Source of the DNA: Arthrobacter sp. V1I9
Lineage (GTDB): Bacteria; Actinomycetota; Actinomycetes; Actinomycetales; Micrococcaceae
Length of the DNA: 64,000 nt
Assembly: GCF_030817075.1 (NCBI RefSeq)
Contig: NZ_JAUSYU010000001.1
Coordinates: forward strand, 558,001-622,000
Direction: 5' to 3'
Positions 24,705 through 33,882 of this stretch are shown here, in pieces. Under the pieces are notes generated by a model. It did no database searches, was not told the origin of the DNA, and was given only the letters and a program-made list of their open reading frames with translations. Numbering within the stretch: the stretch's first letter is position 1; every line of letters begins with the position of its first letter. The position numbers were made by a program, and so were the translations under genes.

Positions 24705-26063
24705 GTGCCGCTTTTTTCCCGCCCTGCGTCTGCTGCCAAGCTATCGGCAGAGACACCCTCCACGGGCGCACGCCGTCCGCTGCGTAAGACCGGCCTCGTA
24801 GCAGCGGCCGCCGCCGTCGTAATGGCCCTTAGTGCCTGTGGCGGGGGAGCCGCTTCGGAAAGCGCTGATGGTCCCGTTGAACTGCGGTTCTCCTGGTGGG
24901 GCGGCGACAAGCGTGCCCAGCTGACCCAGGAAGCCATCAAGCAGTTCGAAGCTGAAAACCCCAACATCAAGATCAAGCCCGAGTTCGGCGACTGGAGCGG
25001 CTACTGGGACAAGCTCGCCACCCAGGTGGCAGCAAACGATGCCCCGGACATCATCCAGATGGACGAGAAGTACATTACCGAGTACTCCAGCCGCGGCGCC
25101 CTTCTTGACCTCTCCAAGTACGAGATTGACACCTCCAAGCTCGACGAAGCGGCACTCAACGCCGGCAAGAGCGAGGACGGGCTGACCGGCATTGCGGCAG
25201 GCATCAACGCCGCCACCATCCTGGCCAACCCGAAGGTATTTGAAGCTGCCGGTGTTCCGCTGCCCGATGACTCCAAGTGGACCTGGGACGACTTCGAACG
25301 GATCGCCTCCGAGATCACGCAGAAGTCCCCGAAGGGTACTTACGGCGCCGCCGCCTATGGCACGGATGAGGCTTCGCTTGGCGTTTGGCTCCGCCAGAAC
25401 GGCAAGTCCCTGTACACCTCCGAGGGCAAGCTGGGCTTTGAGCCGAGCGACATCTCCGAATGGTGGGAATTCCTGAAGCAGCTCAGCCAGAACAAGGCAG
25501 TTCCCACGGCATCCGAGGTGGTGGAAGCTGAAGCTGCCCCGCTTGACCAGTCCGGGCTCGCCACCGGCAAGAACGGCATGGCGTTCTGGTGGTCCAACCA
25601 GGCTCCTGCTTTGGAAAAGGCATCCGGCGCTGACCTGAAGATCCTGCGGTTCCCCACCAAGACCGGATCCTCCGCTGATGCCGGACTTTGGTACAAGGCA
25701 TCGCAGTTCTGGTCAGCCTCCTCACGCACCAAACACCCTGAGGAAACCGCCAAGTTCATCAACTTCCTCACCAACAACGTCAAAGCCGGCGAAACCCTCC
25801 TGGCCGATCGCGGCGTTTATCCGAACTCGGACGTCCGGACAGCCATCGAATCCAAGCTGACCCCTGCCGACGTCAAGGTGGTCAAGTTCATCGACCAGAT
25901 CAAGGATGAGCTCGGTGAGGCTCCCGCCCCGCCGCCGAAGGGTGCCGGCGCAATCCAGGAAATCATCAAGCGCTACACCTCCGAGGTTCTCTTCGAACGA
26001 CTCTCCACGGAGGAAGCAGGCAAGAAGGCACACGCCGAGATGGCGTCCGCTATCAGCAGCTAG
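24705..26063 (+). CDS. Sugar ABC solute-binding lipoprotein
   Basis: A 452-residue secreted lipoprotein: a long basic N-region, hydrophobic stretch LVAAAAAVVMALSACGGG with lipobox LSAC, then a family 1 binding fold (VELRFSWWGGDKRAQL, TWDDFERIASEI, GMAFWWSNQAPAL). GTG start at 24705 with GGAG upstream. It is clearly homologous to the frameshifted binding protein at 20928-22225 and may be the working partner of the permease pair just upstream. A strong terminator follows. Confidence 0.92.
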   Translation: MPLFSRPASAAKLSAETPSTGARRPLRKTGLVAAAAAVVMALSACGGGAASESADGPVELRFSWWGGDKRAQLTQEAIKQFEAENPNIKIKPEFGDWSGYWDKLATQVAANDAPDIIQMDEKYITEYSSRGALLDLSKYEIDTSKLDEAALNAGKSEDGLTGIAAGINAATILANPKVFEAAGVPLPDDSKWTWDDFERIASEITQKSPKGTYGAAAYGTDEASLGVWLRQNGKSLYTSEGKLGFEPSDISEWWEFLKQLSQNKAVPTASEVVEAEAAPLDQSGLATGKNGMAFWWSNQAPALEKASGADLKILRFPTKTGSSADAGLWYKASQFWSASSRTKHPEETAKFINFLTNNVKAGETLLADRGVYPNSDVRTAIESKLTPADVKVVKFIDQIKDELGEAPAPPPKGAGAIQEIIKRYTSEVLFERLSTEEAGKKAHAEMASAISS

Positions 26064-26142
26064 ATTTCAGGCCGCCAACAACACGACTCTGGACGACTTG
26101 GGAGGAAGGCTCCTCCACCCATAACGTCCGACGGCGGGTGGC

Positions 26143-26190
26143 AGCTCCGTCCCGGTGGGAACCTTTGGTTCCTCCCGGGACGGAGCTGTT
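26143..26190. terminator. Strong bidirectional terminator
   Basis: AGCTCCGTCCCGG (26143-26155) pairs exactly with CCGGGACGGAGCT (26175-26187). GGAACC/GGTTCC extends the stem further inside, and GTTTAA follows. It lies between the convergent binding-protein and HNH genes. Confidence 0.85.
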
Positions 26191-26203
26191 TAAGGCCCTG
26201 CCG

Positions 26204-27604
26204 CTAAGGTCCTGCGGCCGCCCGGACCAGGGGCCGGTGCGGCACGACGCGGCCGAGTACGAGGACGCCTGGTTTCGTCCGCACGGGTTCCAGAGGCATG
26301 CCAGGCAGTGGGGGCGCCATCGAGCGGTAGGTGTGGCCGGTGGGGGTTGTAAATTCCACCGAATGCCTTGCTCCAGAAACTGGGCGGGCCGCCCAGCCGG
26401 TTGTTTCTTTAGTGTGGTTGCACGCTTCGCAGAGGCCTTGGCCGTTTTGATGAGTCGTTGCACCCTTGTTGTGCCAGGAGACGACGTGGTCGTGATGGCG
26501 GATTGGCGAGTCGCAAAACGGGGTGCGGCAGGTATCATCCCGGACCTGTAAGAAGCGTTTGAGTCCGGTTGGAAAAATTCGGGCCTTCGAGTCCATCGCC
26601 ACGAGTTCGCCTGTTCCGGGGGCTGTATAAAGCCGGCGAAGCCAGACTTTGAGCTCTGCCCTTTCCGGGGTGCCTGCGGATTCCGGACTAGCCGCTGCTC
26701 TCAGAGTGGCTTGCCTGGCCCATCCCGCGGGGACGACGCCGTAGCCGGTCAGCCGGGCGGGTTCACTGTCCCCCTGGAACAGAGTGCGGTCTGTCATCAC
26801 CAACTGGACCTCGATGCCGGTGATGCCGCCCGGAGTGCCGGTGACCCGTTCGACCAGGGTATCGGCCATGATTGCGCCCTTGGAACGCTCATCGCCGGAG
26901 GACTTCAGAGTGTTGGCCTGCCGGGTGAGCGCTGCGTAGGCGGCGACGCCCTGGGCGACCGGTAGCAGGGCAGTCACGTAAGCCATCGTGTCTGGTGCCG
27001 GGCGCAGGGTGACGGTGCGTTCTGTGACCGCATGCGAAGCCCGCTTCGTGACCGACAGCGGGTCCCTCCGGTAGGCGGCAGCCCGGACGGCGCCGGTGAT
27101 GGCGCGGTCTCCGGCACCGTCGAAGGTGCCGGTGTCGGCGGCGAGTTCCTCGTCCACCGCGAACCGGTCCTCCACCGACAGGCAGGCCGTTTCCTTCACC
27201 ACCTGAGTGGTCCGCCACTCGTTTAACTGTCCAGACCGGAACGCAGTAAAGGTGCGGGGCATTTCCGTCAGGGCTTTGGCCAGACCCAAGAGCCTTCCGC
27301 CCCTTGCCGGCGATTCCCGCCGGGCCAGCGCGACCTGCGTCCCCACTCCGGTGCCCTGCTCGTCGGCCGGAACCCCGGCCGCGGCCCGCTCCTGCCGCAG
27401 TGAATGATCGAAGGCCACGGCGATCTCGGCCTGCCTGGCAGCAGCCAACGACTTCAAATCCTCCAGCTCTCGGAGCTGGTCAACCATTCCCGCGCCATCA
27501 GTACTGACCGCGACCGAAAGCAGGGCAGTCCGGACATCGGAGACAGAGGGTACATAGCGGGTCCCTGCCCCAGCTGCTCCTGCCGATGCCCCAAACGCTT
27601 CCAT
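26204..27604 (-). CDS. DUF222-HNH endonuclease family protein
   Basis: A 466-residue protein of the actinobacterial 13E12/DUF222 type. A long helical DUF222 region (LRELEDLKSLAAARQAEIA onward, about residues 50-350) is followed by a C-terminal HNH nuclease. That nuclease has CRTPFCDSPIRHHDHVVSW, then GATTHQNGQGLCEACNHTKE, with the expected His/Asn/His and Cys pairs. Such genes occur in many copies in Arthrobacter-like genomes and their role is unsettled; a selfish or homing origin is often suspected. The ATG at 27604 (GGAAGA upstream) is preferred to a TTG at 27646. It is functionally out of place in the sugar island. Confidence 0.9.
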   Translation of the reverse strand: MEAFGASAGAAGAGTRYVPSVSDVRTALLSVAVSTDGAGMVDQLRELEDLKSLAAARQAEIAVAFDHSLRQERAAAGVPADEQGTGVGTQVALARRESPARGGRLLGLAKALTEMPRTFTAFRSGQLNEWRTTQVVKETACLSVEDRFAVDEELAADTGTFDGAGDRAITGAVRAAAYRRDPLSVTKRASHAVTERTVTLRPAPDTMAYVTALLPVAQGVAAYAALTRQANTLKSSGDERSKGAIMADTLVERVTGTPGGITGIEVQLVMTDRTLFQGDSEPARLTGYGVVPAGWARQATLRAAASPESAGTPERAELKVWLRRLYTAPGTGELVAMDSKARIFPTGLKRFLQVRDDTCRTPFCDSPIRHHDHVVSWHNKGATTHQNGQGLCEACNHTKETTGWAARPVSGARHSVEFTTPTGHTYRSMAPPLPGMPLEPVRTKPGVLVLGRVVPHRPLVRAAAGP

Positions 27605-27735
27605 GAACAAAGTCTTCCAGCCTGGTGGGACAATTTCCCCAGCCAAAACCCTTATGTGGAAAACCCCGTTTTGCGGGCCGGCAGGACGCCACCGCAGGAG
27701 CCTGAAGTGTCTGCAGTGGCGCCCAGCACTCCGCG

Positions 27736-29751
27736 TCAGTCCTCGGCAACCACCACCACGCTGCCGGCCGGCACAACCCCCTCGAACGGCTGGCCGGAGA
27801 GCAGGTCCACGCCTGAAGCCTCAACAGCGCCAGAAGTACGTGAGTGGTTGATGGCGAACAGGAAGCTGCGGCCGTCGTCGGAACGCCGGCGCGTCAGCTC
27901 AACTCCCGGGTCCGCCACAGTAGCGGGCGCAACGCCCGACTCCTCCAGCAACCGGTCCACGATCGACTCAACCCCGTCCCGGTCAGGGAACGTAGCGAGG
28001 TACCACGCGGCGCCGTCGCCCACGGTCCGCCGGGTCAGCGATGGCACGCCCTCCAGCGGATACTCCGTAAAGGTTTGGACCGCCTCGGCGCCCGCAAGGT
28101 GGACGTGCTCGCTCCAGATGGAAGACACGCCGCCATCGCTCAGTTTCAGCTGAGCGCCCGCCAGCAGCGGATGGAACTCCTCCACGCGCACGCCGAGCAG
28201 TTCCCTGAACGCGCCCGGGTAGCCGCCCAGCCGGACGTGGTCCTTCTCGTCCACGATCCCGCTGAAGTAGCTCACCAGGACCGTTGCGCCGGCAGAAGCG
28301 GCAGCGGCAATATTCGCGGCGGCCTCGTCCGTGACCGTGTACAGGGTGCACACCAGCACAAGGTCATAGCCCTCTAAAGAGGCCGACGGATGGACCATAT
28401 CCACGGACACGCCCCGCAGGAACAGGGACCGGTGGAACGCCCGCAGCAGGTCCAGGTACTTCACGTCCTGGCTCGGCTTGGAGTCGATTTCGCTCGCCCA
28501 CCATGCCTCGTAGTCGAACACGATCGCAGTGCGCGATTCCACCCGGGAACCGCGGACGGGGGCGAGGCGTTTCAGAGCAGCGCCAAGGTCCACTACCTCC
28601 CGCCACACCCGTGTGTCCCGCCCGCCGTGCGGCACCATGGCCGAGTGGAACTTCTCGGAGCCGGCAAAGCTTTGCCGCCACTGGAAGAACATCACGGCGT
28701 CCGCGCCGCGGGCCACATGGGCCAGCGAGTTACGCAGCATTTCCCCGGGCATCTTGGGCTGGTTTCGCGGCTGCCAGTTGACGGCCGACGTCGAATGTTC
28801 CATCAGGATCCACGGGTCACCTCCCGCGATGCCGCGGGTGAGATCCGCGCTGAACGCGAGCTCGATCTGCCGTTCTGGATCGGCGGCCACGAGATAGTGG
28901 TCGTTGGCGACGACGTCCAGGTCCTTGGCCCAGTCAAAGTAGTCCATGGACTTCGTGGCGCTGGATGCCATCAGGTTGGTGGTGCACGGGACCCCCGGGG
29001 TGACCTCGCGGAGGACGGCGGCGAGTTCGCGGTAGTAGTCCATCAGGGCCCAGGAGTTGAAGCGTTGGAAGTCCAGTTGCTGGCCCGGGTTCAGGGTGGA
29101 AGGCGCAACACCCGGCGGCAGGATCTCTTCGAACGATCCGTAGTTCTGGGACCAGAAAGCGGTACCCCAAGCCGCGTTGAGCGCGCCGATGCTTCCATAA
29201 CGCTGCTCAAGCCAGGTGCGGAATGCTGCGGCGTCTTCTTCGCCGTAGAACTCGGAGACGTGGCAGCCGAGCTCATTGTCCACATGCCAGAGCGCCAGGG
29301 CGGGGTGGTCCTTGTAGCGCTCGGCGAGGACGCGCGTGATGCCCGTGGCGTAGCGGCGGTATACGGCCGACGACGGCGAGTAGTGCCGCCGCGAGCCCGG
29401 TCCCAGCACGGTTCCGTCCGCCGTGACGGGGAGGATTTCCGGATGCCTGCGTACCAGCCAGACCGGGGGAGCGGCGGTGGCAGTGGCCAGGGCTACTTTG
29501 ACTCCGATTCCGGCGAGGTTGTCCAGCACCTCGTCCAGCCAGCCGAAATCGTACTTGCCCTCTTCCGGCTCCAGCAGTGCCCAGGAGAAGATCCCCACGC
29601 TGAGGAAGCTCACGCCGGCTTCCTTCATCAGCTCCAGGTCCTCCAGCCGGACGCTGACCGGCCACTGTTCGGGGTTATAGTCGCCCCCATAGGCGATGCC
29701 TTCGATGTTGTTCCAGACGCTGGCCGGGCTGGAGGTTTCCTGCAAAGTCAT
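27736..29751 (-). CDS. Beta-galactosidase, glycoside hydrolase family 42
   Basis: A 671-residue enzyme. The TIM-barrel domain opens with GGDYNPEQWP. The acid/base is E160 in HVDNELGCH and the nucleophile is E318 in ILMEHSTSAVNWQPRN. A trimerisation/flavodoxin-like domain follows (about 390-590; LVLVCTLYTVTD, LVSYFSGIVDE) and then a small C-terminal beta domain. No signal peptide, so it hydrolyses imported galactosides in the cytosol, plausibly galactan side-chain fragments of pectin. It is divergent from an ABC importer, with both operator classes in between. Confidence 0.93.
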   Translation of the reverse strand: MTLQETSSPASVWNNIEGIAYGGDYNPEQWPVSVRLEDLELMKEAGVSFLSVGIFSWALLEPEEGKYDFGWLDEVLDNLAGIGVKVALATATAAPPVWLVRRHPEILPVTADGTVLGPGSRRHYSPSSAVYRRYATGITRVLAERYKDHPALALWHVDNELGCHVSEFYGEEDAAAFRTWLEQRYGSIGALNAAWGTAFWSQNYGSFEEILPPGVAPSTLNPGQQLDFQRFNSWALMDYYRELAAVLREVTPGVPCTTNLMASSATKSMDYFDWAKDLDVVANDHYLVAADPERQIELAFSADLTRGIAGGDPWILMEHSTSAVNWQPRNQPKMPGEMLRNSLAHVARGADAVMFFQWRQSFAGSEKFHSAMVPHGGRDTRVWREVVDLGAALKRLAPVRGSRVESRTAIVFDYEAWWASEIDSKPSQDVKYLDLLRAFHRSLFLRGVSVDMVHPSASLEGYDLVLVCTLYTVTDEAAANIAAAASAGATVLVSYFSGIVDEKDHVRLGGYPGAFRELLGVRVEEFHPLLAGAQLKLSDGGVSSIWSEHVHLAGAEAVQTFTEYPLEGVPSLTRRTVGDGAAWYLATFPDRDGVESIVDRLLEESGVAPATVADPGVELTRRRSDDGRSFLFAINHSRTSGAVEASGVDLLSGQPFEGVVPAGSVVVVAED

Positions 29752-29803
29752 GGGACTCCTTTGTCTGCTGGGAAGATGGAACTGGCCTGAAAATCAGATC
29801 TTT

Positions 29804-29817
29804 GGAAAACGCTTGCC
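29804..29817. promoter_or_regulatory. Class I LacI operator in the bga/ABC control region
   Basis: GGAAAACGCTTGCC matches the class I consensus apart from one changed base in each arm, and keeps the central CG. It is 53 bp upstream of the beta-galactosidase start. Confidence 0.55.
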
Positions 29818-29836
29818 CATTTCCGGGAATGCCGAT

Positions 29837-29850
29837 ATTGTATCGTTTCA
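29837..29850. promoter_or_regulatory. Class II LacI operator in the bga/ABC control region
   Basis: ATTGTATCGTTTCA matches the rhamnose-locus site TTTGAATCGTTTCA at 12 of 14 positions. It lies 20 bp from the class I site, so the region can be bound by both regulators. Confidence 0.6.
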
Positions 29851-29928
29851 GAAGCCGTGTAAGCCAGCTCACTACTCACGTTGTAGGTTGGGCGACTGGG
29901 GTTGCACACATCGAGCAAGGAGGCTCTC

Positions 29929-31221
29929 ATGATCAACAGAAGGAATTTCCTCACCACCGTAGCCGTAGGCACCGCATCTGCCGCGGCCCTGGCGGCCTGT
30001 GGAACGGGCGGCGGCACCAGCGCCGGCGAGACTGGCTCTGCGGAAAACCCTGTCACCATCAACTACACCTGGTGGGGCAACGACGACCGCGCCGAGCGTA
30101 CCCGCAAGGCAATTGCCCTGTTCGAGGCGAAGAACCCGGACATCAAGGTCAACGGCAACTTTACTGACTTCGCCGGCTACTGGCAGAAGCGCGCCACCGA
30201 GGCTGCCGGCGGCGGCCTGCCGGACGTGATGCAGTGGGACCTTTCGTACCTGCGCGATTACGGCCAGCGCAACCAGCTCCTGGACCTGGGCACGGTGAAG
30301 ATCAACACCGACGCCTTTGACAAGTCCCTTTTGCCCTCGGGCCAGATCAGGGGCAAGACCTACGGCATCCCCACCAGCACCAACGCGTTCGCCGTCTACT
30401 ACGATCCGGCCAAGCTGAAGTCCCTGGGCATCACCGAGCCGACAGGAAAGTGGACCTACAAGGAATTCAACGACTTCCTGACGGAGGTGGGCACCAAGAG
30501 CAAGGGTGCGGTCTTCGGCTCGACCGACTACACCGGTGTCTGGTGGATGTTCAACATCTGGCTCCGCCAGAACAACATCGAGGCCTTCACCGAGGACGGC
30601 AAGCTCGGCTTCACCAAGGACGATATGAAGAAGTGGTGGAACCAGACCGCCGGTCTTCGCGGCACCCCCGCCATCATCACCGAAGAGCGTGTCACCCAGC
30701 TCGCACCCAAGTCCCCGTTCGGTTCCAACGTCACCGCCACCGAAGTCACCTGGGACAACTTCATGGCCGGATACCTGGCGGACAGCGGCGCCAAGGAACT
30801 CAAGCTTGTTCCCGTTCCGTCTGACAGCCCGGACAACCTGGGCCTGTTCCTGAAGCCGTCCATGCTGATGGTGGCCAGCGCCAAGACCAAGTTCAAGGAT
30901 GCTGCTGCCCGCTTCATCGACTTCATGGTCAACGACCCCGAGGTGGGCCAGATCTTCAAGACCTCCCGCGGCGTGCCGGCGTCCAAGACCCAGCGTGACG
31001 GCACCACCTTCGAAGGTACTGACAAGCTCGTGGTGGACTACGAAAAGTCCATCGAGCAGTACCTCAAGGACGCCCCCGAGCCGCCCATTGTCGGTTTCGG
31101 CACCCTCGAGGCTTCCTTCAAGCGCGTCAGCTCGGACCTGAACTACGGCAAGCTGACCATCGACGGCGCAGCCGACGCATGGTTCAAGGAAGCCGAAGAC
31201 CTCATCAAGCAGAACGCCTGA
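29929..31221 (+). CDS. Sugar ABC solute-binding lipoprotein, probable Tat substrate
   Basis: A 430-residue secreted binding protein. The signal peptide has a twin arginine (INRRNFLTTVAVG) and a lipobox LAAC with Cys24, suggesting Tat export and lipid anchoring. The mature fold has VTINYTWWGNDDRAERT and SYLRDYGQRNQLLDLG. GGAGG lies seven bases before the ATG at 29929. An upstream in-frame start at 29902 would break the signal peptide pattern. First gene of a four-gene transport operon with two permeases and a YesL-like protein. Confidence 0.93.
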   Translation: MINRRNFLTTVAVGTASAAALAACGTGGGTSAGETGSAENPVTINYTWWGNDDRAERTRKAIALFEAKNPDIKVNGNFTDFAGYWQKRATEAAGGGLPDVMQWDLSYLRDYGQRNQLLDLGTVKINTDAFDKSLLPSGQIRGKTYGIPTSTNAFAVYYDPAKLKSLGITEPTGKWTYKEFNDFLTEVGTKSKGAVFGSTDYTGVWWMFNIWLRQNNIEAFTEDGKLGFTKDDMKKWWNQTAGLRGTPAIITEERVTQLAPKSPFGSNVTATEVTWDNFMAGYLADSGAKELKLVPVPSDSPDNLGLFLKPSMLMVASAKTKFKDAAARFIDFMVNDPEVGQIFKTSRGVPASKTQRDGTTFEGTDKLVVDYEKSIEQYLKDAPEPPIVGFGTLEASFKRVSSDLNYGKLTIDGAADAWFKEAEDLIKQNA

Positions 31222-31266
31222 GCAGCATAGTGTCTGCCCGACGATCACAACTGACGGATTGAACTC

Positions 31267-32220
31267 GTGACTCAAAGCCCAACATTGAGCAGGCGTTCGG
31301 CGCAGTCCGATTCCACGCTGCCGCGCAAGTCGCGGCAGCGTGGAGCGGATGCCCGCGCCGGCTACACCTTCCTGCTGCCCTGGCTGCTGGGATTCATCGC
31401 CCTCACTGTTGGGCCTATGATTTCCTCGCTCTACCTGTCCTTCACCAACTACAACCTGTTCGATCCGCCCAAGTGGATTGGCCTGGACAACTACACCACC
31501 CTCTTCCAGGACGAACGCTTCCTGCAGTCCGTGGGCGTGACCGTGGGCTACGTGGTCTTCGGTACCCCGCTCAAGCTCGCCGCCGCACTGGCAGTGGCAA
31601 TGCTCCTGAACAGCAAGCGCCGCGGCCAGGGTTTCTACCGCTCGGCGTTCTACGCACCGTCCCTGATCGGCGCGTCCGTCTCCATCGCCATCGTCTGGAA
31701 GGCCATGTTCGGCGACGCCGGTCCGGTGGACCAGGGCCTGTCCTTCTTCGGGATCAACCTGGGCGGCTGGGTGGGCAACCCGTCCATGACCATGCCGATG
31801 TTCATCCTGCTGACCGTGTGGCAGTTCGGCGCCCCGATGGTGATCTTCCTCGCCGGTTTGAAGCAGATCCCGGCAGACCTCTACGAGGCTGCGTCCATGG
31901 ACGGCGCCGGTCCGGTGCGGAAGTTCTTCAACATCACCTGGCCCATGCTCTCCCCGGTGATCTTCTTCAACCTGCTGATGGAAACCATCCACGCGTTCCA
32001 GATCTTCGCCTCGGCCTACATCATCTCCAACGGTGAAGGCGGCCCAGCCGGTTCCACCCTCTTCTACACCCTCTACCTGTACCTGCGGGGCTTCAGCGAC
32101 TTCCGGATGGGCTACGCCTCGGCGATGGCCTGGCTGCTGGTGATCGTCGTCGGCATTATCACCCTGATCTTCTTCCGCACGTCCAAGTCCTGGGTCCACT
32201 ACAGCGGTGATGCAAAATGA
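31267..32220 (+). CDS. Sugar ABC transporter permease (MalF/UgpA type)
   Basis: A 317-residue membrane protein with six predicted membrane segments (first: GYTFLLPWLLGFIALTVGPM). The EAA loop is EAASMDGAGPVRKFF. GTG start at 31267, 45 bp after the binding-protein gene; its stop overlaps the next start as ATGA. Paralogous to the permease at 22579. Confidence 0.94.
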   Translation: MTQSPTLSRRSAQSDSTLPRKSRQRGADARAGYTFLLPWLLGFIALTVGPMISSLYLSFTNYNLFDPPKWIGLDNYTTLFQDERFLQSVGVTVGYVVFGTPLKLAAALAVAMLLNSKRRGQGFYRSAFYAPSLIGASVSIAIVWKAMFGDAGPVDQGLSFFGINLGGWVGNPSMTMPMFILLTVWQFGAPMVIFLAGLKQIPADLYEAASMDGAGPVRKFFNITWPMLSPVIFFNLLMETIHAFQIFASAYIISNGEGGPAGSTLFYTLYLYLRGFSDFRMGYASAMAWLLVIVVGIITLIFFRTSKSWVHYSGDAK

Positions 32221-33134
32221 CAACCACGGCAACCCCCACCCAGTCCACCCCGGACGCTCAGGTGCCTAACTACAACCCCAAGTCCGAATCGGTTGGGGCC
32301 AAGCGCGCCAAGAGCACCCTCTTCCACATCGTGGCACTGGCCCTCACGGCAGTGGTCCTGTACCCGGGCCTGTGGATGATCGCCTCCTCGTTCAAGCCGA
32401 ACGCCGAGATCGGCGGCGCCAACACGTCGCTGTGGTCCAACAACTTCAGCTTCGACAACTTCGTCACGGCCATGGACGGCATCGGCGGCGTGTCCACGCT
32501 GCAGTTCTTCACCAACTCGCTGATCCTGGCCATCGGCGCCGTGGTGGGCACCGTTCTCTCCGCCAGCGTGTCAGCGTATGCGTTCGCAAGAATCAAGTTC
32601 CCGGGCCGCAGCGTGTTCTTCGGCATGATGATCGCCACCCTGCTCCTGCCGTTCCACGTGGTGATCATCCCGCAGTACATCGTGTTCCAGCAGCTGGGCC
32701 TGGTGGACACCTACGTGCCGCTGCTGATCGGCAAATTCCTGGCCGCTGACGCGTTCTTCGTGTTCCTGATGGTCCAGTTCATGCGCAACCTGCCCGGTGA
32801 GCTGGACGAGGCAGCCAGGATCGACGGCGCCGGCCACGTCCGGATCTTCACGTCCATCATGCTGCCGCTGATGAAGCCGGCCCTGATCTCCACCTCGATC
32901 TTCTCCTTCATCTGGAGCTGGAACGACTTCCTGGGCCCGCTGCTCTACCTGAACACCCCGGACAAGTACCCGCTGCCGCTGGCCCTGCGCCTCTTCGTGG
33001 ACCAGACCCAAAGCTCGGACTACGGTGCAATGATCGCCATGTCCGTCCTGGCCCTGCTGCCGGTGCTGATCTTCTTCCTGGTGTTCCAGCGGTACATTGT
33101 TGAAGGCGTCTCCACCCAGGGCCTCAAGGGCTAA
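32217..33134 (+). CDS. Sugar ABC transporter permease (MalG/UgpE type)
   Basis: A 305-residue membrane protein; a 35-residue polar N-terminus is followed by six predicted membrane segments. The EAA loop is EAARIDGAGHVRIF. It overlaps the upstream permease by 4 bp. Paralogous to the permease at 23513; the LLPFHVVIIPQYIVF segment is nearly the same in both. Confidence 0.94.
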   Translation: MTTTATPTQSTPDAQVPNYNPKSESVGAKRAKSTLFHIVALALTAVVLYPGLWMIASSFKPNAEIGGANTSLWSNNFSFDNFVTAMDGIGGVSTLQFFTNSLILAIGAVVGTVLSASVSAYAFARIKFPGRSVFFGMMIATLLLPFHVVIIPQYIVFQQLGLVDTYVPLLIGKFLAADAFFVFLMVQFMRNLPGELDEAARIDGAGHVRIFTSIMLPLMKPALISTSIFSFIWSWNDFLGPLLYLNTPDKYPLPLALRLFVDQTQSSDYGAMIAMSVLALLPVLIFFLVFQRYIVEGVSTQGLKG

Positions 33135-33158
33135 CGGCCCGGAAAACCGAGACAGAAA

Positions 33159-33788
33159 ATGAGCGTTATGGACAGCACCATACCCGCCCCCAGCCACCAC
33201 GAACCCGTCCCGGTGAACCGCTTTGCGCTGTTCTCCGAGACCCTCCTGGCAGGGGTGCTGGTGCTGGTGCTGTCCCTTCCACTGGTAACGATCCCCGCCG
33301 CATATGCGGCGGGGATCGCCCATCTTGAACGGCACCTTTCCGGGAGGGACGATTCCGTCCGCGGCCTCTGGGACACCTTCAAGGCAGCCCTGCCAGGCAG
33401 CTGGAAGCTTGGAATCACGACGGCGGCAGCCGCCGTCGTGATTGTCCTGAACCTTTTGCTCGCTTGGGTGGGACAGCTTCCGGGCCGGGAAGTGGTCCTG
33501 CCGGCAACCCTGATCCTTGCTGCCAAGGCGGCCATCCTGCTCCTGCGCACCACGGCCGCCTGGTCCGATTTCGCAGGCTCCCGGGACGACGCCCGCAGTG
33601 CCTGGCGCTCCGCACTTGAGGCCGGCCAAGCCCTGTCACTTAAGGACTGGAGCGGGTCCCTCCTGCTTGCCGCCGCGCTCTTCGGGGCAGTGGTGTTTGT
33701 GTGGATGCTGGCGGCGCTTTTCGTGGTGGTTCCCGGCACCCTGATCCTCGCCGCCGCAGCAGTAAAGCTGCGCTCCGCCCGCGCCTGA
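33159..33788 (+). CDS. YesL-like (DUF624) membrane protein
   Basis: A 209-residue protein with about five hydrophobic segments: LLAGVLVLVLSLPLVTIPAAYAAG, then ITTAAAAVVIVLNLLLAW, LILAAKAAILLL and two near the C-terminus. The opening FxLFSETLLxGVLVLVLSLP and the following HLERHLSGRDDS region resemble YesL/DUF624 proteins. These are commonly encoded with oligosaccharide ABC importers such as the rhamnogalacturonan system of Bacillus. The gene is 24 bp after the permeases in the same direction. Its molecular role is unknown; a transporter accessory function is inferred. Confidence 0.75.
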   Translation: MSVMDSTIPAPSHHEPVPVNRFALFSETLLAGVLVLVLSLPLVTIPAAYAAGIAHLERHLSGRDDSVRGLWDTFKAALPGSWKLGITTAAAAVVIVLNLLLAWVGQLPGREVVLPATLILAAKAAILLLRTTAAWSDFAGSRDDARSAWRSALEAGQALSLKDWSGSLLLAAALFGAVVFVWMLAALFVVVPGTLILAAAAVKLRSARA

Positions 33789-33882
33789 ACCCGGCGGGAA
33801 GCAATACCCCGGCGGCCGGCAAGAACGGCACGCTGTAAACATTTTCAGGTTCCGCCCGTCACTAATTTGAGACGAGTCCGAC

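Noticed and set aside
29872..32232. 786-codon minus-strand frame opposite the ABC transporter genes
   Set aside because: Composition shadow of the binding-protein and permease genes, which have signal peptide, membrane and EAA-loop features on the plus strand.
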